A DNA stretch of 64,000 bases, taken from Promethearchaeia archaeon (GTDB lineage Archaea; Asgardarchaeota; Lokiarchaeia; Sigyniarchaeales; SOKP01). Location of the stretch: contig JAHQWG010000039.1 in the NCBI GenBank assembly GCA_029856045.1, positions 1-64,000 on the forward strand. Direction: 5' to 3'. Made by a program: the position numbers and the translations under genes. How positions within the stretch are numbered: position 1 is the first letter of the stretch; each line of letters opens with the position of its first letter. The notes beneath the pieces are model-generated. The model did not search any database and was not told the origin of the DNA. It saw only the letters and a program-made list of their open reading frames with translations. This document shows, in pieces, positions 47,518-55,918 of this stretch.

Positions 47518-48417
47518 ATGATTGAAGATTATATAAAAGCTGGAAAGGCGACTAAAAGCGCAAAAAAGTTAGCACGGGAACTCACCAAACCTGGGACTCC
47601 ATTTATTGAAATTTGCGATAAATGTGAAGAAGAAATAATTGAAAATGGAGCAGAATTGGCGTTTCCTTTAAATATTTCATTAAATGAAATTGCAGCTCAC
47701 TATAGTTCTCCAATTGATGATCAGAGTGTAGTACCTGAGGAAGGTTTATTAAAATTAGACTTTGGAGCGCATGTTAATGGATATATCGCTGATACAGCCA
47801 TCACAATTAATTTAAACCAAGATAAAAAATTTGATACATTTGTTACAGCTGCAGAAGAAGCATTAGATGCAGCAATTGAAAACTTTCGACCCGGTGTTAA
47901 ATTATTTGAGATAGGAGAAAAAATTTCAGAGAAGATCATTAAACATGGATTAAAACCGATAATGAACCTTGGAGGACACAGATTATTACAATATACTTTG
48001 CATGCAGGGGAATTTGTTCCTAATTTCAAAGATAAAACTTATAATCAAGAAATTAATATTGGGGATGCATATGCAATTGAACCATTTACCACAAACGGGT
48101 TTGGACGTGTAAAAGATGGAAAAAGTAGTTATATTTATAGATTTCATAAAGATATCAAAAAAAATATACCATATGAACTAAGAACTGCAATAAGCCAAAT
48201 TAAAAAAAATTTTTCTACACTTCCATTTAGCCCCCGAGCGGTTTTAAACAAAAATTTATTTCCAAAAAAAAAAATAATGCCAATTATAAATCGCTTAGCT
48301 GGTAAAGGAGCTCTTCAACATTATCCAATTCTTGTCGAAGTAAGAAATGGATTTGTCGCACAAGCAGAGCATACGGTTGTGGTCAAAGAAAATGAAACAA
48401 TAATAACCACTAAGTAA
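47518..48417 (+). CDS. map: Methionine aminopeptidase type II
   Basis: 299 residues with the type II insert of about 60 residues in the second half. Metal ligands are Asp in LDFGAHVNGYIADTAITI (two), His in RLLQYTLHAGE, Glu in AIEPFTTNGFG, and Glu in AQAEHTVVV. It removes the initiator Met from nascent proteins. ATG 47518 was chosen; an in-frame TTG at 47509 adds only three residues. Last but one in the translation-related run. Confidence 0.94.
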   Translation: MIEDYIKAGKATKSAKKLARELTKPGTPFIEICDKCEEEIIENGAELAFPLNISLNEIAAHYSSPIDDQSVVPEEGLLKLDFGAHVNGYIADTAITINLNQDKKFDTFVTAAEEALDAAIENFRPGVKLFEIGEKISEKIIKHGLKPIMNLGGHRLLQYTLHAGEFVPNFKDKTYNQEINIGDAYAIEPFTTNGFGRVKDGKSSYIYRFHKDIKKNIPYELRTAISQIKKNFSTLPFSPRAVLNKNLFPKKKIMPIINRLAGKGALQHYPILVEVRNGFVAQAEHTVVVKENETIITTK

Positions 48418-48424
48418 AGAAAAT

Positions 48425-49291
48425 TTGAAAGAAAAAGTGAAAAATTATAATAAGTTATCTTTAATTATTCTCTGTGCAGGAGAAGGAAAAAGAATTCAAA
48501 AATTCTTTCCAAAAATTCCCAAATCTTTAATAAAAATAAAAAAACTCGATAAATCAATAGTAGAATATACTATAACGCAATTTTTAAATCTAAATTTTAA
48601 TAAAATTTATCTTATCTATGGATATAAAGCGAATATTTTTATTAACTATATTAAAGATTTGGAATCAAAAAATAAAATTGAAAACTTTCACTTAAATAAT
48701 TCAATTTTTCCTGTAAATGCGGAAAAGAATTACAAAAAAGGACCATTTCATTCATTTTTGGAGATTTTAAACGAACCTAATTTTATTTTCGATGATAATT
48801 TCTTCTTATTAATTCCAGGAGATACACTATTTGAAAATGAATTACTTAATACAATACTTGGATGCATTAAAGAAAAAATAAGGGAGAATGCTAATATGCC
48901 AATTATTTTTTATCGTGAATTTGATAAAAATTTAATAGAAATATATAAATTGAAAAAATGTTATTCTATTTCTGCTGTAAATATTTTAAAGCAAAAGAAT
49001 CATGAATTCTTAAAATCTATAGAAAAGATTGATATTAAATCCAAGAAATTAGAGGAACCTATTTTTCAAATGATTCCAGTTTATTTCTTCCCTTCTAAAT
49101 TTTTAAAAGAAATAAGAGATTCGATTGATATTAATCTAGGTGACTACTCAAATTTAAGGGAATTCATCAATAGCCTTTATTTAAAAGAAAAAAAAATTCT
49201 TACCTGCAAAATAAATAAATCTTTAAATTTTTTTGAAGTAGATACAATAGAAGATTTACAGTTTTTAGAAGCACATTATAAAGTAAAATGA
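48425..49291 (+). CDS. Sugar-phosphate nucleotidyltransferase-like protein
   Basis: 288 residues. The N-terminus LIILCAGEGKRIQKFFPKIPKSLIKI has the GxGxR and PK-motif of nucleotidyltransferases acting on sugar phosphates, and LIPGDTLFENELL holds the metal-binding Asp. The second half lacks the usual left-handed beta-helix of bifunctional GlmU-type enzymes. It transfers a nucleotide to a sugar phosphate for glycan or lipid synthesis; the sugar is unknown. The start is TTG 48425, with GTG 48437 as an alternative. It lies 8 bases after map. Confidence 0.75.
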   Translation: MKEKVKNYNKLSLIILCAGEGKRIQKFFPKIPKSLIKIKKLDKSIVEYTITQFLNLNFNKIYLIYGYKANIFINYIKDLESKNKIENFHLNNSIFPVNAEKNYKKGPFHSFLEILNEPNFIFDDNFFLLIPGDTLFENELLNTILGCIKEKIRENANMPIIFYREFDKNLIEIYKLKKCYSISAVNILKQKNHEFLKSIEKIDIKSKKLEEPIFQMIPVYFFPSKFLKEIRDSIDINLGDYSNLREFINSLYLKEKKILTCKINKSLNFFEVDTIEDLQFLEAHYKVK

Positions 49292-49500
49292 TTTGAAGAT
49301 TAAAAAAAAAAGGGGGATAATAGTAGTTTTGCATTAGCAAACTTCAGAATCATTTGAATCCTCTTTTTTTTGATAAATTTTTAATTGAAATAGCGGAAAT
49401 TTTGGAAGATTCTAATTCATTTATCATTCTGGGATCTTGGGATATATCAAGATTATATATCTGAGATTTTTTTTCAAGTAGAACTTGTATTTTATAATTT

Positions 49501-49527
49501 CAGAGAAGTCAGTATTATGATTCTCTG
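49501..49527. repeat. Hairpin 1 (CAGAGAA / TTCTCTG)
   Basis: A perfect 7-bp inverted repeat, CAGAGAA at 49501-49507 and TTCTCTG at 49521-49527, with a 13-base loop. The same arms recur at 49756-49781. Confidence 0.5.
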
Positions 49528-49755
49528 TGTCAGAGTTTGGCAAACATTGCATATTATAATAATTGAAAACTAATTTTCACCGAATTTAACCATTATACAG
49601 TGAATCGAGAGCTTATACGATTAATATCTCAATATTTGATTCTTTGTAGCCGATTTTTATTTTAAAGAGAGGTTTTTTGATGGCTTTAGGTTTATTTGAA
49701 CGGAAACTAATTTTCTAATTACTTATCTTACTACCCATGAATCAATTAATTATAT

Positions 49756-49781
49756 CAGAGAAGAACTTATTTGGTTCTCTG
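49756..49781. repeat. Hairpin 2 (CAGAGAA / TTCTCTG)
   Basis: The same 7-bp arms as hairpin 1, at 49756-49762 and 49775-49781, with a 12-base loop. The bases after each right arm are also alike (GTGTCAGAGTTTG and GTATTATAGTTTG), so the two sites look like diverged copies of a longer sequence 255 bases apart. Confidence 0.5.
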
Positions 49782-50021
49782 TATTATAGTTTGTTTAAGA
49801 AAGACTTTTTATTGATAGAACTTATGATTTAATTGAATAAAAGCCTAGTTTTTGAATTAATTTTTAACGAATTTAATGCAATAACTTTCTAAGGTTCCAG
49901 AAATTTTGTTAGAATATCAAACCAATGCAAACGGATACTATTATCCAAAATGATATAAGAAAATTCACATTTATAAATATTTAGAAAATATTTTAATAAG
50001 GTCTTATTATATTAAATCCAT

Positions 50022-50423
50022 ATGAGTGATAATTCTGATAAAATAACAATTAACATAAATATTATTGACTGTGGAACAATTAAAGCAACTTTTTATAGAC
50101 ATTTAAGTCCTTTTTCAGTTACGGAAATTTTAGAAAAATTACCACTTATTATTAGGGGGAGATTTAATTTTATAGGTTCGAAGACTCATTGGATGCTTCC
50201 TCAAATAGGTATATCAGTGGGTCCTGACTCCAAGGCAACGCTAACGGTTGAGAAAGGAGACATTGTTTATTGCCCCCAGACTGACAGTATTTATATCTTT
50301 GTAGAGAATGATAATCTTACAACAAAGATGAATAAAATGGGGAAAATTAATAATATAGAGGATTTAAATTTATTTTCTAATGCAAAGAATGGAACTAATA
50401 CCGAATTAAAATTAAGTAATTAA
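50022..50423 (+). CDS. Cyclophilin-like fold protein (archaeal PF04126/DUF369-type)
   Basis: 133 residues. KITININIIDCGTIKATFYRHLSPFSV and FNFIGSKTHWMLP followed by GDIVYCPQTDSIYIFV match the small archaeal cyclophilin-like family (DUF369). The fold is a beta barrel related to cyclophilins, but prolyl isomerase activity has not been shown generally. It is a single gene after the 730-base gap and converges with the VTT membrane protein. Confidence 0.75.
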   Translation: MSDNSDKITININIIDCGTIKATFYRHLSPFSVTEILEKLPLIIRGRFNFIGSKTHWMLPQIGISVGPDSKATLTVEKGDIVYCPQTDSIYIFVENDNLTTKMNKMGKINNIEDLNLFSNAKNGTNTELKLSN

Positions 50424-50431
50424 ATGTTGAT

Positions 50432-51238
50432 TTATTCTTCTTTCTTTTGCCGATCTTCCAAATATCGAGTCCAATCGAAACCAAATATAAACATCATAAT
50501 TGTTATTGTAAGAATAAGCATAATACCTTCAATTATCACATCTTGAATTGGAGTTAATTCTGCACCAATCCCTAAAAGTCCTAGTCTCACCAATACTGGC
50601 CAAGTGCAATAGAACAAAGTCGTAAAAGTCTTCCCAATCCATCCAGGCAATAATGCCTTGTACCATTTATAATGAAGCAAACCAAGCGGAATATATAATA
50701 AATCATCTGGGGCAGGAGTAAGGGCAAATAGGAAAATGTATAGGGGAGTTCGTTTATCATTTTCTAAAACCAATTTTCCAAACCCACTTAAATTCTTCAT
50801 ACTTTTGGAACTTGAAACATCTATTAATTTCCCAGCCCCATATCCAGCGATATAGCCAGCTAACTCTCCAATAACACAACCTAATCCCCCAAATACAACA
50901 AAACCCATAATTTCCATCCAAAAATTACTATTAGCTAATATTTCTTCAAATAATAATCCCTGATTTCCGTATTTCATTAATAATGAATTTGATAATGTAA
51001 ATAAAATGAATGGAAAAGGAATTGGGAAGCCAATGCTTGCTGATCCAATCAAACAAACTAAAAAAGCAATAAATAAACCCCAGAAATAATTAGTATCTTC
51101 TGTTAGGACCACAAAAGAAGAGCGCACTGATATTACAAAGTCTTGGAATTCAGGAAAAACAAAAAAACACAAAAGATAAGCCAAAACTATCACATAAAAA
51201 AATATAAAAACATTTAATAATCGCTTGGATAGGGTCAT
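50432..51238 (-). CDS. VTT/DedA-like membrane protein
   Basis: 268 residues with about six hydrophobic segments (near 10-28, 50-70, 75-95, 110-130, 160-185, 230-252). The block GGLGCVIGELAGYIAGYGAGK and FLFALTPAPDDLLYIPLG resemble the conserved G-x-x-GxxxGY and re-entrant loops of the DedA/VTT family, whose members move lipids or keep membrane potential. The N-terminal part is divergent, so the family is likely but not certain. Confidence 0.65.
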   Translation of the reverse strand: MTLSKRLLNVFIFFYVIVLAYLLCFFVFPEFQDFVISVRSSFVVLTEDTNYFWGLFIAFLVCLIGSASIGFPIPFPFILFTLSNSLLMKYGNQGLLFEEILANSNFWMEIMGFVVFGGLGCVIGELAGYIAGYGAGKLIDVSSSKSMKNLSGFGKLVLENDKRTPLYIFLFALTPAPDDLLYIPLGLLHYKWYKALLPGWIGKTFTTLFYCTWPVLVRLGLLGIGAELTPIQDVIIEGIMLILTITIMMFIFGFDWTRYLEDRQKKEE

Positions 51239-51382
51239 GATAAATTAAAATTAATTTGGGTTATTAATCTTATTTAGTAATGATTCAAGCTCTAATTCTC
51301 AAACACAATACTGATTAAAAAATTTCTAATGGAATAAAGGTAATAAATAGCAGAAAAAAGATTTCTTCTTAGAATCAATGAA

Positions 51383-51769
51383 TCATTTTGTAGATAATTC
51401 GATTTCAATTCTAGATATAATATCTTTATTGTTTTTGTTGTTTTTGTTGTTTTTATTGTTTTTGTTGTAATTTTCGCCTCTCATTCGAGAATCCCGGTTT
51501 TTCCCATAATTCCCATAATTCCCATAATTCCCATAATTACCATAATTACCATAATTATTATTACGAGAACTTATAGATATATTGCTAATATCGATTCCTG
51601 GATACATTCTTCTTTTTAGATCAACAGCGGTTTCGACAGCAGTTGCAATCTCGTCTCCTTCTCCTTTAATTAAAATAGTTCTTGTCCCGGAAGTGAATGC
51701 AAATATACCATCTGTCGTGTATTTGCCTTTGTCCCGTCGATTTCTTACGGTGATAACCTTGGGATTCAT
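51383..51769 (-). CDS. Alba-family DNA/RNA-binding protein with a low-complexity insert
   Basis: 128 residues. Residues 30-60 (RTILIKGEGDEIATAVETAV) align with strand 2 and helix 2 of Alba, and residues 117-128 (IISRIEIELSTK) with its last strand. Between strands 3 and 4, where Alba has a short flexible hairpin that enters the DNA groove, residues 70-115 hold six NYG triplets, an Arg-rich spacer (KNRDSRMRG) and repeated KNN. The N-terminal RNRRDKGK probably corresponds to the Alba lysine patch. It likely binds nucleic acid and may condense or phase-separate through the insert. Close relatives without the insert would settle whether it is a recent expansion. Confidence 0.75.
   Translation of the reverse strand: MNPKVITVRNRRDKGKYTTDGIFAFTSGTRTILIKGEGDEIATAVETAVDLKRRMYPGIDISNISISSRNNNYGNYGNYGNYGNYGNYGKNRDSRMRGENYNKNNKNNKNNKNNKDIISRIEIELSTK
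51429..51468. repeat. 9-bp repeat coding for KNN units in the Alba-family protein
   Basis: Units of TTGTTTTTG (minus strand CAAAAACAA) recur about four to five times with one A/G change, keeping the frame and giving Lys-Asn-Asn. Confidence 0.75.
51503..51558. repeat. 9-bp repeat coding for NYG units in the Alba-family protein
   Basis: Units of CCCATAATT or ACCATAATT recur six times. On the minus strand each reads AAT-TAT-GG(G/T), giving Asn-Tyr-Gly. Near-perfect DNA copies point to slippage expansion. Confidence 0.85.
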
Positions 51770-51906
51770 ATTTTAAAAAAAGATATTTAGAACTTAATAA
51801 TTAAAATTTGACTATACTAAATAAAAACCTTGTTATATTTAAATTATTTTTAGATTGTCAAAGCACAAGTAATTTGAAAATGAAGTATGATTTTTTTAAA
51901 GATGAG

Positions 51907-53058
51907 TTATCTTATTTTGAATTTTAATTTTTCTTCGATAATTGCAATCTCTTTTGAATAAGAACTTAGTCTTTCGTCCAAATATTCGATGATCTTTCTT
52001 TCGGCGGTATCTAAATAATCATAATAAGGGCGAATGACTTCCAATTTTTCATTGAATCTATCTTTAATCTTTCCTAACCATTCTTTTGGTTTCAGTAATT
52101 TCTTCTCGAATTCGCCTTGAATTTTTTTCTTTGCTTCCTCAAATTTCTTTTTAGCTTCAGATTTAGTAGATGTTTTATCTTTTAGGATTTTTTTCAATTT
52201 TCGTTTTGATTTTACTACTTCTTTCTCTAATTTTTCTCTATAATGCGGAACACGATATTTTTTTTCTAGGAATTTTGGATTCCATTCATACAGATAACGA
52301 TCTGCCTCCTCTTCAGCTAGTTCTTCTGAGGTTGTAATTTTTTTGTCTCTTTTTGCAACTAGGATTAATCCAAAATTTCTTTGTAATTGAGCCATCAATC
52401 TTTTTCGTAATATATTATGAATATATTGCAATATTTCTTTAATTTCTTTAAATTTTGGAAGTATTTCCTTAGCTTCATTATTAGCGTTATTTATTGCTTG
52501 ATCAACAGGAACATCAAATTTTAATTCTGCAAATGCATATTTTGAATAAATACCACGAGATGTATCAACAAGTCGTAAACCTTTAATTCCAGAAACATTA
52601 ATAGTGTGCTCTGTATGGTCATAAATAAGTCCTATGGCATATGGATTTGGACCTTGATATCCTAGTTGCGTTGAAGTATCAACTCTGGAGAAAAACCAGC
52701 CAAAGCCTGGATGCGTATGCCACCACCCTATAATAAAATCATCACTTTGTTCATTTAGGAATCTTTCATAAAGAGTTTCATCGATCTGAGCCATATCTGC
52801 ATATTGTTTTGTTTCAAATTTAACACCTGCACGACCACCAATGACCATCGGAATTGCATCCGAAATATAACAGATATTATCATTCTTAATATGTCCAATT
52901 AGAATTCCATATGCCTCTCTCCAATTTTTTGGCCTTATATCATTATTTGCATATCTCAAGGCGTATACTACAATTCTCCTATATGCTTTCATTGAGATAA
53001 TGCAAGGAGATTCTGGATCAACTTTTTTTGATGAAAAATTAATATATTTTCTTACCAT
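51907..53058 (-). CDS. Rpn11-like JAMM (MPN+) metalloprotease with coiled-coil tail
   Basis: 383 residues. Residues about 20-190 form an MPN domain with the full JAMM zinc site: Glu48 in REAYGILIG, then His114-x-His116 in GWWHTHPGFGW, Ser124 and Asp127 in FFSRVDTSTQ. GWWHTHPGFGWFFSRVDTSTQ strongly resembles Rpn11, the proteasome-lid deubiquitinase (GWYHSHPGFG). Residues about 240-383 are a highly charged helix rich in Lys/Glu, probably coiled coil. The likely role is removal of ubiquitin or a ubiquitin-like tag. No ubiquitin, E1 or E2 gene lies in this window. It faces the UPF0200-like kinase gene over a 138-base promoter region. Confidence 0.88.
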   Translation of the reverse strand: MVRKYINFSSKKVDPESPCIISMKAYRRIVVYALRYANNDIRPKNWREAYGILIGHIKNDNICYISDAIPMVIGGRAGVKFETKQYADMAQIDETLYERFLNEQSDDFIIGWWHTHPGFGWFFSRVDTSTQLGYQGPNPYAIGLIYDHTEHTINVSGIKGLRLVDTSRGIYSKYAFAELKFDVPVDQAINNANNEAKEILPKFKEIKEILQYIHNILRKRLMAQLQRNFGLILVAKRDKKITTSEELAEEEADRYLYEWNPKFLEKKYRVPHYREKLEKEVVKSKRKLKKILKDKTSTKSEAKKKFEEAKKKIQGEFEKKLLKPKEWLGKIKDRFNEKLEVIRPYYDYLDTAERKIIEYLDERLSSYSKEIAIIEEKLKFKIR

Positions 53059-53196
53059 AATTTAGAATATCAAATTTTATAAGAGCAGACAATTCATGAA
53101 TTTTTTATATAGTATAATAAATCAAAAAAAATTATTAAAAACCTTCTTTATTAAATAACTTATTATTAATAAAAACGATAATTTCTCTCTTCAATC

Positions 53197-53775
53197 ATGA
53201 CGCAACCAATTATGAAGAATAAAATTGTTATTGGTTTTGTTGGATTAGCCGGAGCCGGTAAATCATCAGCTCTTGAAGGGATAAAATCCATAGGAACAAT
53301 AATTACAATGGGAGATGTAATAAGAAAAGAGGCAGAACTGAGAGATATACCTCGTACTTCTGAAAATCTTGGAATGATTGCAAAAGAATTGAGAAAAAAA
53401 TATGGGAATAATATTATCGCAAAAAAAAGTGTTGAGCTCATAAAAGAAAACCCATCTAATATAATTGTGGTAGATGGATTACGCTCAATGAACGAAGTGA
53501 ATATTTTTCGCGAGTTTTGGAAATTCCCAATAATATCTATTATTATCGATGAAGAGATTAGGATTAAACGCCTATTAGAAAGGAGAAGAGAAGATGATTC
53601 AATAAAAATAGAGGATATTAAAGAACGAGATGAGAGAGAAATTGAATTTGGCTTGAAAGAAGTTATAGAGAATTCAGATTATAAAATTAATAACAATTCA
53701 ACAATTACAGATTTACAAGAAAAAACACGAAAAATTATTTTTTCAATAATTAAGAAATCATCTAATTTATTCTAA
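53197..53775 (+). CDS. UPF0200-family P-loop kinase, dephospho-CoA/nucleotide kinase-like
   Basis: 192 residues. The P-loop GLAGAGKSSA lies at the N-terminus, followed by IITMGDVIRKEAELR and VVDGLRSMNEVNIFREF, a pattern of small nucleoside-monophosphate kinases. The lid segment LLERRREDDSIKIEDIKERDERE is Arg/Asp-rich. It is an archaeal family of unproven substrate. Its 3' end overlaps that of the convergent prs gene by 9 bases. Confidence 0.8.
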   Translation: MTQPIMKNKIVIGFVGLAGAGKSSALEGIKSIGTIITMGDVIRKEAELRDIPRTSENLGMIAKELRKKYGNNIIAKKSVELIKENPSNIIVVDGLRSMNEVNIFREFWKFPIISIIIDEEIRIKRLLERRREDDSIKIEDIKERDEREIEFGLKEVIENSDYKINNNSTITDLQEKTRKIIFSIIKKSSNLF

Positions 53776-54678
53776 TTGTTTTGCAATAAGTTTAGCAATA
53801 CTTACTTTACTCACAGGAGTATCAATAGAATCTGTTCCAATGATCTCATCGGCTCCTGCATTCAATATACGGTAGGCTGCATTTTCTAATAATAAAGCAT
53901 GGGTTCCCACTGCTAATATTTTATTTGCACCACATTTTTTAGAAATTTTAATTGCATTAGCCATAGTGCCTCCTGTCGCTATTATGTCATCTGAAATAAT
54001 TACATCATGTCCTGATAAATCTATATCAGCATACATTTCTATTTCTCCAGTTCTCACATCTCGTTCTTTTGAGAATAACTTTACAGGAATATTTTCTCCT
54101 AAATGTGCTGCAAATTGTTCTGAGCGGGCTACAGCACCCTTATCTGGTGCAATAACAATTGCATTTTTCAGATTCAATGTTTTCACGTAATTGGCAATTT
54201 CGGTCATTGGATCAAGATTTTTTGCGGGAATCGAGAAATCATTTAATATATCAGGTGCATGAACATCTACAGTATAAAATTTATCAATACCTAACGAGTC
54301 AATCATTTTCACGATTACACTAGCAAATCTAGTTTCTCCCGGTCTAAAGATTTTATCTTGGCGTCCGTAAGCTAGGTACGGAACTACTACTGTTAAATTC
54401 TGAGGATTCATTCTCTTCGCTGCAGAAATCATCATGAATAATTCTATAATCCTTGCATTTTGATTCTCCTTAATGCTCGCTCCTGTAGTTTGGATAATAA
54501 TAATATCATTTCCTTCGATTAGGGACTCATCATCAATATTTAGTCTAAGGTAATTTTCTCCGTCTGGGAATTTCTTCGTTTCTGTTGTTATAGTTTCAAT
54601 ATTGAGCAGCTTTGCAATTCTCATTCCTAACAACTGAGATGAAGGACCTATAATCAGATATTTACCCATTTTTTTCAC
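53767..54678 (-). CDS. prs: Ribose-phosphate pyrophosphokinase
   Basis: 303 residues, close to the archaeal PRPP synthetase size. Motifs: FPDGENYLRL near the start, TVVVPYLAYGRQDKIFRPGE, the catalytic-loop region VIAPDKGAVARSEQFA, and the PRPP-binding DVIISDDIIATGGTMANAI. It makes PRPP from ribose-5-phosphate and ATP for nucleotide, His and Trp synthesis. Confidence 0.95.
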   Translation of the reverse strand: MKKMGKYLIIGPSSQLLGMRIAKLLNIETITTETKKFPDGENYLRLNIDDESLIEGNDIIIIQTTGASIKENQNARIIELFMMISAAKRMNPQNLTVVVPYLAYGRQDKIFRPGETRFASVIVKMIDSLGIDKFYTVDVHAPDILNDFSIPAKNLDPMTEIANYVKTLNLKNAIVIAPDKGAVARSEQFAAHLGENIPVKLFSKERDVRTGEIEMYADIDLSGHDVIISDDIIATGGTMANAIKISKKCGANKILAVGTHALLLENAAYRILNAGADEIIGTDSIDTPVSKVSIAKLIAKQLE

Positions 54679-54719
54679 CTATATTATATTTTGCAGATGT
54701 TCATATTAAAATTATTTTT

Positions 54720-55436
54720 TTATAACTTTTTTAGAAATTTTAGTATCTCTTGAAATAGATTTTCTCTATTTCCTTTAAATGAATGCCCACCTGTCTCATA
54801 AATAAATACATTTTCATCATTTAATCCTAATTGCTCCTTAATCTTAGAAAGATTTTCAAAGGGAATTCTATCATCATCTTTGCATTGGGCGATTAGAATT
54901 CTATTATTATTTGAAGGATCCTTATTAAGATAGAATTTTGGACTTACATTTTTAATTACTTCTTCACCAAAATTTATTTTACTCTGACCAACTGTAGCAT
55001 AATCGTATCTTGTACATAAAGCAATAAGAATTTTTGCCCGAACATCTTTAAAACCTTGAGTTAGTATAATAGCTCCTCCATAACTTCTCCCAAAAAGTGC
55101 AATTTTTTTATCCAAAATTCGATTTTTCTGATTATCTAAAATCCAACTGATTATCTCTGGAAGAAAAAAAAAGATTTTATCAAAAAACTTAATCCAATTT
55201 CTCCCAGTTTGTTTTCCCGGTAATAAATCATAAGCTAATACATAATATCCAACCTTAGCAAATTTTTCGGTAAATGTTTTTACAAATTTACCATTTCGAT
55301 CTTCCATAAACGCAGGAATATTAATTATCCATGGAGCCTTTTCGGGAGTATCATTTGTATAATAAATAGATCCATTCAAAAAGATTTTTCCATCATCTAC
55401 TGGAATTGAAATATTTTCTGTTAAAATGTCTTCCAT
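54720..55436 (-). CDS. Alpha/beta hydrolase
   Basis: 238 residues. The nucleophile elbow is GRSYGG (LFGRSYGGAIIL), an Asp appears in CKDDDRIPFENL, and the catalytic His in ETGGHSFKG, the three positions of an alpha/beta-hydrolase triad. An N-terminal beta segment (GKIFLNGSIYYT) suggests the dienelactone-hydrolase or acylaminoacyl-peptidase side of the family. The substrate is unknown. It is preceded 11 bases upstream by a small gene on the same strand. Confidence 0.85.
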   Translation of the reverse strand: MEDILTENISIPVDDGKIFLNGSIYYTNDTPEKAPWIINIPAFMEDRNGKFVKTFTEKFAKVGYYVLAYDLLPGKQTGRNWIKFFDKIFFFLPEIISWILDNQKNRILDKKIALFGRSYGGAIILTQGFKDVRAKILIALCTRYDYATVGQSKINFGEEVIKNVSPKFYLNKDPSNNNRILIAQCKDDDRIPFENLSKIKEQLGLNDENVFIYETGGHSFKGNRENLFQEILKFLKKL

Positions 55437-55447
55437 ATTTTCTACCT

Positions 55448-55720
55448 CTATTGTAAATGCTTCAATACATGTTTCTCTAACGCACCAAAAGATTCCTTAT
55501 CAATTTGATATTTTTTGATAATATGGATAATTTTTTCATTAAGTAGATTATGTTCCGATTTACACGAACTTGATTCTAAAAATTCACTTCCATGAAGTAT
55601 ACCTACGGTATTTTCAGTAATTCGGATAAGCTCCGTTGCGATTATGCTATTAATAAAGATTAAATCTTCCAATCTATTTAGAATCTCTTTATTTTCATTC
55701 ATACCTTTAGTAATATGCAT
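55448..55720 (-). CDS. Small hypothetical helical protein
   Basis: 90 residues, no family recognised, two predicted long helices (NKEILNRLEDLIFINSIIATEL and LNEKIIHIIKKYQIDKESFG). It lies 11 bases before the alpha/beta hydrolase and is likely co-transcribed. ATG 55702 (MNENKE) is an alternative start. Confidence 0.5.
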   Translation of the reverse strand: MHITKGMNENKEILNRLEDLIFINSIIATELIRITENTVGILHGSEFLESSSCKSEHNLLNEKIIHIIKKYQIDKESFGALEKHVLKHLQ

Positions 55721-55802
55721 TTTTTTTTAAATCAATCCATTTTTTAAAGCATATTATCATATTTGAACAAATTAATTCAATTTAGAAATGTAAATACAAA
55801 CC

Positions 55803-55810
55803 TTTAAATA
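55803..55810 (+). promoter_or_regulatory. TATA-like box 1 (TTTAAATA)
   Basis: CCTTTAAATA at 55801-55810, the first of two identical boxes 30 bases apart upstream of the zinc-ribbon gene at 55919. Confidence 0.45.
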
Positions 55811-55832
55811 TCTAATTTACCAGTTGCTGACC

Positions 55833-55840
55833 TTTAAATA
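55833..55840 (+). promoter_or_regulatory. TATA box 2 for the zinc-ribbon protein (TTTAAATA)
   Basis: CCTTTAAATA at 55831-55840. It lies 78 bases before the ATG, so a start of transcription near 55866 would leave a leader of about 50 bases that includes the strong SD AAGGAGGT at 55896-55903. Confidence 0.55.
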
Positions 55841-55918
55841 CTTTCTATTAACATTGTATAATAAAAATTTTAATAATACAAAAATAAAAAAAAACAAGGA
55901 GGTAAAAGAAAAAAAACT

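Larger units (their letters stand above)
49327..49953 (+). pseudogene. Gene-free stretch with protein-like fragments, possible decayed gene
   Basis: The space 49292-50021 (730 bases) has no intact gene. Three plus-strand runs read like protein: 49327-49464 (45 codons, containing FFDKFLIEIAEILEDSNSF), 49737-49892 (MNQLIISEKNLFGSLYYSLF, with one in-frame TAA at 49830) and 49891-49953 (LLEYQTNANGYYYPK). They lie in shifting frames, as in a gene broken by frameshifts and stops. In AT-rich DNA such runs can also occur by chance, so the call is weak. Two similar hairpins also lie in it. Confidence 0.25.

Noticed and set aside
51429..51558. Simple repeats as a sign of a non-coding or misassembled locus
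   Set aside because: Both repeat blocks keep a 9-base unit in frame and are followed by the last Alba strand in the same frame.
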